64,000 nt of DNA, from the NCBI GenBank assembly GCA_036852015.1, contig JAANDG010000469.1, positions 51,001 to 115,000 of the forward strand. The letters are read 5' to 3'. The position numbers and the translations under genes were made by a program. The DNA is from Pelodera strongyloides (Eukaryota; Nematoda; Chromadorea; Rhabditida; Rhabditidae). Below the pieces are notes generated by a model. It was not told where the DNA came from and made no database searches. It saw only the letters and a list, made by a program, of their open reading frames with translations. Of this stretch, positions 58,439-64,000 are shown in pieces; the first letter of the stretch is position 1; every line of letters begins with the position of its first letter.

Positions 58439-61400
58439 TCGAGGGATTTTATCACTTCTTCTCTTAATGCTATCTCATGGTTCCATTATTTGGGCTCCCT
58501 CGCTCCTTATCTGCGGGAAAAAACTAATTATAAAAGATGTATTATTGCACACACCGTTTGACTTCTGAAAAGAATTCCAAAACATATACCTTATTGGTGA
58601 CCTTACGGGTTGTCTTAATAAATTAATAATTCGATTGATGACCTTAAAGTGTATCAGTTAATAAATTTGTTTAGGTCTATGTTTCTGAATACGATGCAGC
58701 CGTTGCTGGTGGCACACTTCCCGCTTCGTTACGAGACAAACGAAAGGAGATTTTTGGAAATATAGAGGATATTAATTCGTTCCATAAAGAGTGAGTAGTT
58801 ATCTCCTAATTACACAATTGTTACTAATTAGTAAACTGGATGGTTTCATACAACTGATTGAATGCACTCTGTTTGTTATTCCTTTTCTGTATGTCTGCAA
58901 CTGACGAACTAATAAGATTACTTTATTAGTATTATTAATCACTTCGGAAGACTTGTTTGCTAAGCATGAGTGCTTCAGCAAATTAGGTAACCGCTTTGGT
59001 GTAGTTACGTGTTTTTGTTTTGTGAAGGGGAAGGGACGGATGTGGTATTTTAGTTTGTATTTGCATTCCAGCCGGATGTGTATAGTGGCCGTTGTAAGTT
59101 GTAATAGAATGAATAGCGAAATTGTGGATCGATGATAAGAGATAATTAAACTTGAATATTTAATAATTATTTAATAATTACATTAACTTAATTGATAATT
59201 AATTGCAGTAAATTCCTGGGCGAGCTGACCAAGTACGAGTGTGACCCGGAGGGGGTGGGTGCCTGTTTCACCGTGTGGGTGGGAAGGCTCAACGAGCTCT
59301 ACACCGACTATTGCGTGAATAAAGAGCAGAACAACCACCTGATTGCAACACCGGAGGCGTTATCTTTCTTCGCGGTATGTTGCTTATATAATTTTTCATA
59401 CGTTGATATTAAGTGAAACTCTGTGCAAATCACTTTCAAACATGATTCGGTTAAGTGCAGGCACACTGTATTTATATCAGTTCAGTGTGCCACCTTTTTA
59501 AAGAGACATTGTTTTTTTTTTGTGGAAAGTTTGTATGTTAGCTTCGTTTAGTACGGTAAATAATCCAAGACCAAGAAAACGTGTAATTTTGGTTGCACAT
59601 GGAAGGGCGGCGTGTGAAATCGCCGTGGCATATGCATAGTAAATGTCTTTAGCAGTTTTGATTGTATTCAGAGTTGTGTTATTTGTAGAATGTCCGTGAA
59701 CGACACCAACTGGAAGTGAACAATGACCTCGGCTCATTATTGATCAAACCAGTGCAAAGAATAACCAGATATCGATTGATGATGGAACAGCTGATGAAGA
59801 CCTGCACGGGAAGTCTGGAGGAGATCAAGGTGATTTGATTAAACAAATCGATATCTTGGGTGGTCCTTTATTCATTCAGGAGTGGTTTAGCACCGTGTTT
59901 AAAGTTTAAAGCGAAATACCTGCCGGTTCTTGAATCGCATTGTGGACACGTGCATTCTTATGCAACTTATGCAAATGAACATGAATAAGCATAAAAATCG
60001 AGCTAAATTTGAGTAAATTAACATAAATTCGTAAGAATCCAGTCAGCCGGCCGGTAGTTCTCATTAAAGCTTCCCCTGAGCAGGATGGATGATAAGCCGT
60101 CCCGGATGACAAACTGTCCGAGATCTTGAGCAGTAGTGCCAGAAGGGATTGTTATGTATTGTTGAAGTTTGCTGACCGAAACCTAAGTGATCACTTACTG
60201 TGACTCGACTAATTATTAAAACTTTGCAGGAAGCTCTGGAAGTAGTACTAAGCGTTCCTCGACGTGCCAACGATATTATCCACTACAATTGCCTGGAGCA
60301 GAAGGATAAGGTAGTTTAGTTAGTTAGTGTATGTTAATAAGTCTCTAAACAATATAAGTAAGGTATTTTGTTTAGTTAATGTATGTTAAAGCGAAATGCT
60401 AGCCCTTTGGAAAATTTGCGTATGATAAGCAAATCCTATGTATCCTATGCCCTATGCTAATTTTGTACGATCGTCCACGGCAATCGTACAAAATTAGCAT
60501 GGGATACATAGGATTTGCTTATCATATGCAAATTTTCCAAAGAGGCTAGCATTTCGCTTTAAGTCTCAAAACAACATAATCAACTTTTTTTGTTGCGTTA
60601 TCTACGATATGATCAAATGAGAACACCATTTGTACTATCGTACATGATTAGCAACGTTTTTTCTTGACTCTATAGTTTGGCACTGTGGATTGTGCTCTCG
60701 GTAGACAATTCAATAGTCCACATATGGGTTTTTATCTATACTACTTCTATTATTCCATCTTTAGTTGAGTGCCGTCGGTCCGTTCGTAATGCAGGACAGT
60801 CTCACTGTTTGGGAGCCGAGGGCCTACTTCAAAGGAAAGGGAAAAGATCGACAGGTGTGGTTTATTTTAGCTTTTAGTTTATTGGCGGAAAATGGGCCAT
60901 CACCCATCATGAAATGGGGCAGTCATAACACTCAACTCAAGATTGAGTCAGTTTTAAATCATATAATATTACATAATGAATGATCTATAAGGTTGGAGGT
61001 TAGTGAGATAAACACCTTCTGTATTGACCACCACCAATCCAAAGGTGTATTAGTTGCCTGGATCTGGATATCTAACTTGAAGAGAATGGTCTTATCCGCC
61101 GGCCGTTTGCTTCACACCTTGTTGTTGGACAGTTTTCGTTTTCAGGTTGTATTTTATTTAAACCTCGTATTGTTCAGGTTTTCTTATTCGAATTGGCCAT
61201 TGTGTTCGCAAAACGTTTGGAGATGGGACCGAAGAGTATACGATATGTGATTAAAGGAAAACCCGTATTGGTAGGTTTATAAGTAGATTCTTTTTGTAGT
61301 AACTCGTTTAGATGGGTGTTCACCATGGTGAATCAGACTGTGAATTTGGTGTAATTTGAAGGGTTTCTTTCTGGCTGACTTCAAGATGAAACATGAAAGA

Positions 61401-62693
61401 GTTACGGTATAACTTGTTTATTTTCGAGATTCAATTATCAACTACGAGATTTTTGTATTTCTGATAATGAGATTATGTTCACACTACTACCTATGCCCGA
61501 TTTTATGTCCGATAAACGACACCGATTGTTCACTCTTCTACTCGATTTCTGTCACATTTTATTTTGCCTTATTTTGGCATTTTTTGGTTAATTTGTAGTT
61601 TGGAGTTTGTATGTAATATTGTTTCAGTTAAACGAGGTCTCCGTCGTGGAACACGTTGAGGGAGACGCGTGTCGTTTTGGCCTCCGAATTGGAGCAGTCT
61701 CATCGAATGAGAACCGAACAGACCTGAAGGCCTCCAGTGAGACTATCAAGGTGGCCTGGGTTAGGAGGATCAGAGAACTCACACAGGGATTGTTCAGAAT
61801 TGGACCATGTAAGTTTATCCGAGGATCTGTTTTTTCGTCGGGAACTTGAATAAAAATATATACAAAAATACTTGTGGTAGAATGCTGGTGGTGTATTTTA
61901 GTACGTTCTCAAGGATAATATATATTAGCATAATACGACATGTTCTTGTAATTATCGTAGAAACATGAGCCTGACTTTCTTGAGATCGAAGGTGTGCATA
62001 GGAAAGTGTTTCAGTGACTAGGTTAAAGTTGGTCATGTTATCATACTGAGTTTCGAAAGTTTGTCCCATATGGAGATCGAGGATTTGTCCTAGCACTCGG
62101 CTATATAGCATCCCTTATGTTTGGTAGTTCGCTCCACCTCGTGGAATTAAAATACCTATTGCCATAGGTATCTAGTTAGGGGGCTTGTCTTGGAATCATA
62201 TAAGGGCTACCATGTTGCATGGGAAAGGGCCGCGTTCTATAAGTCATTACTTCTAAGAGGCGGGAGTCTGTGTAAGCTGTCCAACCGTCTGTCTCTTCAG
62301 ATCTATCTGGTGATGGTTTGGATGCTGGATCAATATTATCAGTCCGCAGCAGTGTTGGTTCGTCATCTCGTAACTCTGAGAATAGATTGAGCAGAGATGC
62401 CGAGAGTATTGGATCGAGTGAGAGACACAGATATTCCCAACAGGTAAGGGATTTATCCTAACTAGAATATGCACTTACTAATGCTTAGTTTGCGGAGGGT
62501 GATTAGCTCCTTATAGTGGGTCTCCGAATCTTTGTGAAATTTCATGTACCAAGTACCACTGTACATTAGACTTGTGATGAAAAAGTGATGCGCTCTCTTT
62601 TTTTGTGTGTGAATACATTTTGGTTTCCAGGACACTGAAAGTATCAGCTCATCGGGACAGCGATTCAGTATACAAAGCACGAGCAGTGTGGAG
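38501..62693 (+). CDS. unc-73: Trio/UNC-73-type Rho guanine nucleotide exchange factor (3' incomplete)
   Basis: At least 46 exons, 39903-62693, join in continuous phase for 1,586 codons without a stop. Order: Sec14-like, spectrin repeats, DH, PH, Ser-rich tail. This is the Trio/Kalirin/UNC-73 architecture, and the sequence is recognisably similar throughout, e.g. GFIIVIDMRG, LIIKPDKFWEKQ, NTYTNADKL, LLIKPVQRITRYRL and EVSVVEHVEGDACRF. These proteins load GTP on Rac/RhoG at the membrane and drive axon guidance and cell migration. The proposed start ATG 38501 (MDNKE, exon 38501-38515, donor GTATGG) joins 39903 in phase. A 26-nt candidate exon at 39783-39808 does not fit that phase, so the 5' end is uncertain. 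No stop was found after 62693, so the SH3/second DH-PH half known for long isoforms probably lies to the right. Introns carry many hairpin elements. Confidence 0.92.
39005..39175. repeat. Palindromic MITE family C, copy 2
   Basis: 171 bp, near-perfect palindrome with ends TTAAAGCGAAATGGTAGCC and GGCTAGCATTTAGCTTTAA. Only a few point changes from copies 6518-6688 and 60386-60562. In the first long intron of unc-73. Confidence 0.9.
39342..39405. repeat. GA microsatellite
   Basis: GAGAGA run with minor interruptions in the first long intron of unc-73. Confidence 0.8.
40681..40732. other. Two adjacent perfect hairpins
   Basis: GAAGAGCCC-TAC-GGGCTCTTC (40681-40701) and AATCGGCC-TTC-GGCCGATT (40714-40732) are perfect stems with 3-nt loops, 12 bp apart, in an AT-rich intron. 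A run of T (about 40650) precedes them. Could be a structured RNA or remnant of a repeat. No known RNA family recognised. Confidence 0.6.
40927..41007 (+). other. tRNA-like sequence (degenerate)
   Basis: Has a good A box (TAGCTCAACCGGTAGAGCG), an anticodon-like CGGACTGTGAA and a B box (GGGTTCGAATCTC). The anticodon stem does not close, there are extra bases between the arms, and the acceptor strands do not pair fully. Likely a tRNA pseudogene or SINE head, in unc-73 intron before exon 41129. Confidence 0.5.
46400..46625 (+). repeat. Tandem repeats re-copying a splice donor
   Basis: Starting at the end of exon 46296-46407 (GATTG|GTATGGG), a unit of about 90-110 bp is repeated: TTATTGGTATGTATTAGGC at about 46503 and CTGTTGGTATGTATTTGG at about 46594, each followed by CTTTATTT and separated by TTTAAATCGTTTT...ACTCGAAATA. 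Each unit carries a GTATGT donor-like site. Confidence 0.65.
49325..49430 (+). repeat. Tandem repeats re-copying a splice donor
   Basis: The donor of exon 49236-49331 (GATGCAG|GTATGC) is repeated four more times downstream as GATGCAGGTATGCACTATG, GATGCAGGTTTGCACC, GATGCAGGTTTTCACC and GATGCAGGTTTGCATAC, each unit about 20-28 bp with CACCACTTT. Confidence 0.8.
50247..50405. repeat. Degenerate inverted-repeat element with octamer core
   Basis: TTTAAAGAGATATAACTGCC on the left; ATGTTTTAAAATCGGCATTT on the right. TATGCAAATGA lies in the middle. Imperfect inverted arms, like 6330-6460. In an unc-73 intron. Confidence 0.4.
50870..51041. repeat. Hairpin MITE family A, copy 4
   Basis: Ends TTAAAACGAAATACC and GGCATTTCGCTTTAA, arms with CCGGTTTTTGAAACGCATC. 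Internal sequence is very close to copy 666-848. Ends only 23 nt before unc-73 exon 51065-51177. Confidence 0.85.
52772..53289. mobile_element. GC-rich inverted-repeat element enclosing a tRNA-like sequence
   Basis: Ends GAGTTGCGCGC and GCGCGCAACTC are perfect inverted copies. Inside are many copies of GGTGCGGAAA, TTTCCGCACC, GGGAAACACxCCCAAAC and GCGCGC motifs in both orientations, a composition strikingly unlike the surrounding intron. A minus-strand tRNA-Leu-like sequence is embedded at 52969-53042. No target duplication is obvious. No transposase. It lies between unc-73 exons 52409-52529 and 53581-53726. Confidence 0.65.
52969..53042 (-). other. tRNA-Leu-like sequence (degenerate)
   Basis: Minus strand: A box TGGCCGAGTGGTCTAAGGCG, a loop with TTCAGAG (anticodon CAG, Leu), a short variable arm and B box GGGTTCGAATCC. 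A and B boxes are near perfect, but the anticodon and T stems do not pair well, so it is probably not a working tRNA. Pol III promoter function is possible. Confidence 0.5.
53763..53936. repeat. Hairpin MITE family A, copy 5
   Basis: Ends TTAAAGCGAAGTACCGGCC and GGTATCTCGCTTTAA, arms with GTTTTTGAAAC. Intronic in unc-73. Confidence 0.8.
54516..54690. repeat. Hairpin MITE family A, copy 6
   Basis: Ends TTAAAGCGAAATACCGGCC and its exact complement. Arms run to TTTTTGAAAC. Ends 49 nt before unc-73 exon 54740. Confidence 0.9.
54941..55020 (+). other. tRNA-like sequence (degenerate)
   Basis: GTTCACTCTAATGG resembles an A box and GGGTTCGATTCC a B box, with GCTGCCCATACA between. Stems do not close, so this is a relic or SINE-type promoter. 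Lies just left of MITE 55040-55222. Confidence 0.35.
55040..55222. repeat. Hairpin MITE family A, copy 7
   Basis: Left end slightly altered (TCAAAGCGAAATACTGGCC); right end GGCCGGTATTTCGCTTTAA intact. Internal sequence close to copy 666-848 in inverted order. Intronic in unc-73. Confidence 0.85.
56141..56214 (+). other. tRNA-like sequence (degenerate)
   Basis: GGTGGTGTAGTGGTTAG matches an A box (compare the real tRNA-Val at 11734) and GGGTTCGGTTCC a B box; stems are not complementary. It starts 3 bp after the donor of unc-73 exon 56049-56137. Confidence 0.4.
58087..58242. repeat. Hairpin MITE family A, copy 8
   Basis: Left end TTAAAGCGAAATACCGGCC, right end GGCCGGTATTTCGCTCTGA (terminal bases changed). 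Ends 28 nt before the first DH-domain exon at 58271. Confidence 0.8.
58347..58440. repeat. ATT/TAT trinucleotide satellite
   Basis: Imperfect ATT/AAT trinucleotides for about 40 bp, then an uninterrupted TTA tract, directly after the donor of exon 58271-58337. Non-coding. Confidence 0.9.
59906..60067. repeat. Hairpin MITE family A, copy 9 (decayed)
   Basis: Left end TTAAAGCGAAATACCTGCC; the right end keeps GCCGGCCGGTAGTTCTCATTAA. Arms partly lost. Intronic in unc-73. Confidence 0.7.
60386..60562. repeat. Palindromic MITE family C, copy 3
   Basis: 177 bp. Same palindrome as 6518-6688 and 39005-39175, with an extra CCTATG duplication in the left arm. Ends TTAAAGCGAAATGCTAGCC and GGCTAGCATTTCGCTTTAA. 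Intronic in unc-73. Confidence 0.9.
60765..61808 (+). other. unc-73: unc-73: PH domain exons
   Basis: Exons 60765-60854, 61178-61270 and 61628-61808. Conserved stretches are MQDSLTVWEP, RQVFLFELAIVFAKR (beta strands), EVSVVEHVEGDACRFGL and the C-terminal helix TIKVAWVRRIRELTQGL with its invariant Trp. Matches the PH domain that follows the first DH domain of Trio and helps position it on membranes. Confidence 0.92.
62301..62693 (+). other. unc-73: unc-73: Ser-rich linker exons after the PH domain
   Basis: Exons 62301-62443 and 62631-62693 continue in phase (codon split T|AT at 61808/62301). The product is Ser/Arg-rich (SVRSSVGSSSRNSENR, TESISSSGQR) with no fold. The analogous linker in Trio leads to the SH3 and second DH-PH half. 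Donor GTTAGT at 62694; the next exon was not found in the window. Confidence 0.75.
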
Positions 62694-64000
62694 GTTAGTT
62701 AGTTTGTTAGTTGGGTTGGTTGGTTGACTTTTTTCATGTCTTATTTAACCACGGTGTGCGCGGCGACAGAAAGCGAGCTATTTGTTATCGATTATCAATG
62801 ACGAAGAATATATGTGTAGTTGTTATAGTATTCTTTTTGGATGATTTTCTTATTTTATTTTGGAGCTTTACGTTACCCTGCACTGTGTCAGTAGTTACAC
62901 TGTGTCACATTGTGTCAGTAGTAGTTGTGTCAGTAGTTGTTGTTGTTGTGTCAATCAGTTTCTGTAGCACTGTATCTTGTGTTCAGTCTTGGTGTGGTTT
63001 ATCCCACGCAGTACCAAGTAAACTTGCTGTGAGACGGACGGGGCTGGGTGGGTGTGTTTTGTATATTTTCCCGAAAAGTGACACAAATTCCACCCGCGGA
63101 CCTGTCACACGATAAACGCCGTCTTTTTGGCGTCGCTATTTGAACTGTGTATTTGTTGTCCAAACTTTTGTTGACTATTCGCATTAGCCATGTGCACGGC
63201 GGAAGAACCGTGCTCTTAGAGTCTTGAATTCGTGTAAGTTACTCTCCATCCCAGTTTATTATGATAACTTCGTTTCTTGAAACATGTTTCTTTTTTTTTT
63301 TGGATAAACTCGGTCCTTGTGCTCCTCTCTTGATTCTTTTCTAATTTGCTACATCTATGTGTGGATGACATATTTTATATCTTCAAATTATGAATTTTGT
63401 TCGCATGTTCATTTGCATTTGGTAAATAATGTTTTCCTTGGGGTCGTTCTTGAAATATCTTAAACTTTCATTAGTGTCTTTAGGTTATTGTCTATAAAAG
63501 CCTTTCTTCAAATATTATTAATTCTAGAAGTAGTATTCCCTGGACTTTGGACGTTTATATCCCGATTCCGGATTAGGATTGTTCTATTATGCCTCGCCAT
63601 ATATTGTATCTCCCTTAGAGACGCGAACGAATATCAGTGTGTTTGTGTTTTGAAGAAATTTTTTAATCCCTTCTTTTTTTGGACTTTGGACTCATCGACC
63701 CATGTTGAGCAGTTGAGCAAGAATTTAAGCTTATTAGTTTATTAGTGAGCTTGAGTTCGGTCTTCCCTCCTTCCCTGTACTTTTTGCTCTTATGTACTGC
63801 TTGAACACCGTTATGAGTTTTTATTATCAATAGACCTCAAAAGTTGAGGTGACCTTTTTTGAATTTTGGCTCAAGCGTTCAAGTCGATGTCGTGAATATG
63901 AATGCAAACTACTAAAGCGAGAGGGTGGCTTATGAGGCTTGAGGCTTGAATATGATTAATGAGCACATCACAATTCTAACATGGAAATTTTAGCCCTTTT
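62694..64000. other. Probable unc-73 intron, right edge
   Basis: No exon recognised. GTGTCAGTAGTTGT-type repeats occur at 62885-62955. Otherwise AT-rich with no clear feature. Confidence 0.4.

Larger units (their letters stand above)
58271..60310 (+). other. unc-73: unc-73: DH (RhoGEF) domain exons
   Basis: Exons 58271-58337, 58675-58790, 59209-59374, 59689-59829, 60230-60310. The domain begins MRELVKSERDYVDDL (conserved region 1), continues KEIFGNIEDINSFHKE, and contains the DH signature LLIKPVQRITRYRL (conserved region 3), then EALEVVLSVPRRAND. Residues expected for GTPase contact, an early Glu and the Lys/Arg in the signature helix, are present, so exchange activity on Rac-type GTPases is likely. 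It most resembles the first DH domain of Trio. Confidence 0.93.

Overview
The window looks like nuclear DNA from a rhabditid-type nematode. Coding sequence is cut into many small exons. Most introns begin GTAAGT/GTATGT-like and end TTTCAG or TTTTAG, and several are only 45-48 nt long. Gene content fits a worm: an ABCA-class ABC transporter, a LITAF-domain membrane protein, an F-box gene, a worm-type CK1/TTBK-like kinase and a Trio/UNC-73 RhoGEF. All convincing protein genes are on the + strand. No bacterial, viral or CRISPR features were seen. Exon coordinates were read by eye from splice signals, reading-phase continuity and family knowledge; no search was run.

Layout. 918-1385: last two coding exons of an ABCA-like transporter that starts left of the window. 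1765-2373: a 78-residue single-span membrane protein close behind it. 2374-10877: a long gene-poor stretch with a 267-bp tandem duplication, hairpin transposons and CT/GA satellites. 10878-13743: a three-exon LITAF gene with an intact tRNA-Val(AAC) in its first intron. 15372-15663 and 18673-19304: two short spliced reading frames of unknown identity. 16950-17995: a foldback element. 19800-20632: a hAT-like non-autonomous element with a perfect 8-bp target duplication. 25686-28665: an F-box gene, apparently broken. 30031-30070: a heat-shock element plus TATA box. 30295-36129: a Lys-rich CK1/TTBK-family pseudokinase. 38501-62693: a Trio/UNC-73 gene with Sec14, spectrin-repeat, DH and PH coding regions in order; it probably continues past the right edge.

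The accessory DNA is the distinctive part. Several families of hairpin-like non-autonomous elements share TTAA ends. One has nine copies, and another has three near-identical palindromic copies. Many of their right ends lie within 70 bp upstream of 3' splice sites, some within 8-30 bp. Three introns carry tandem repeats that re-copy their own 5' splice site. One GC-rich inverted-repeat element encloses a tRNA-Leu-like sequence, and four further degenerate tRNA-like sequences are scattered, one lying antisense inside the F-box gene.

Functionally the genes are not an obvious pathway. The Trio/UNC-73 protein would activate Rac/Rho GTPases for cell migration and axon guidance. The LITAF, ABC and small membrane proteins are membrane-associated. 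The pseudokinase may be stress-induced, judging from its promoter.
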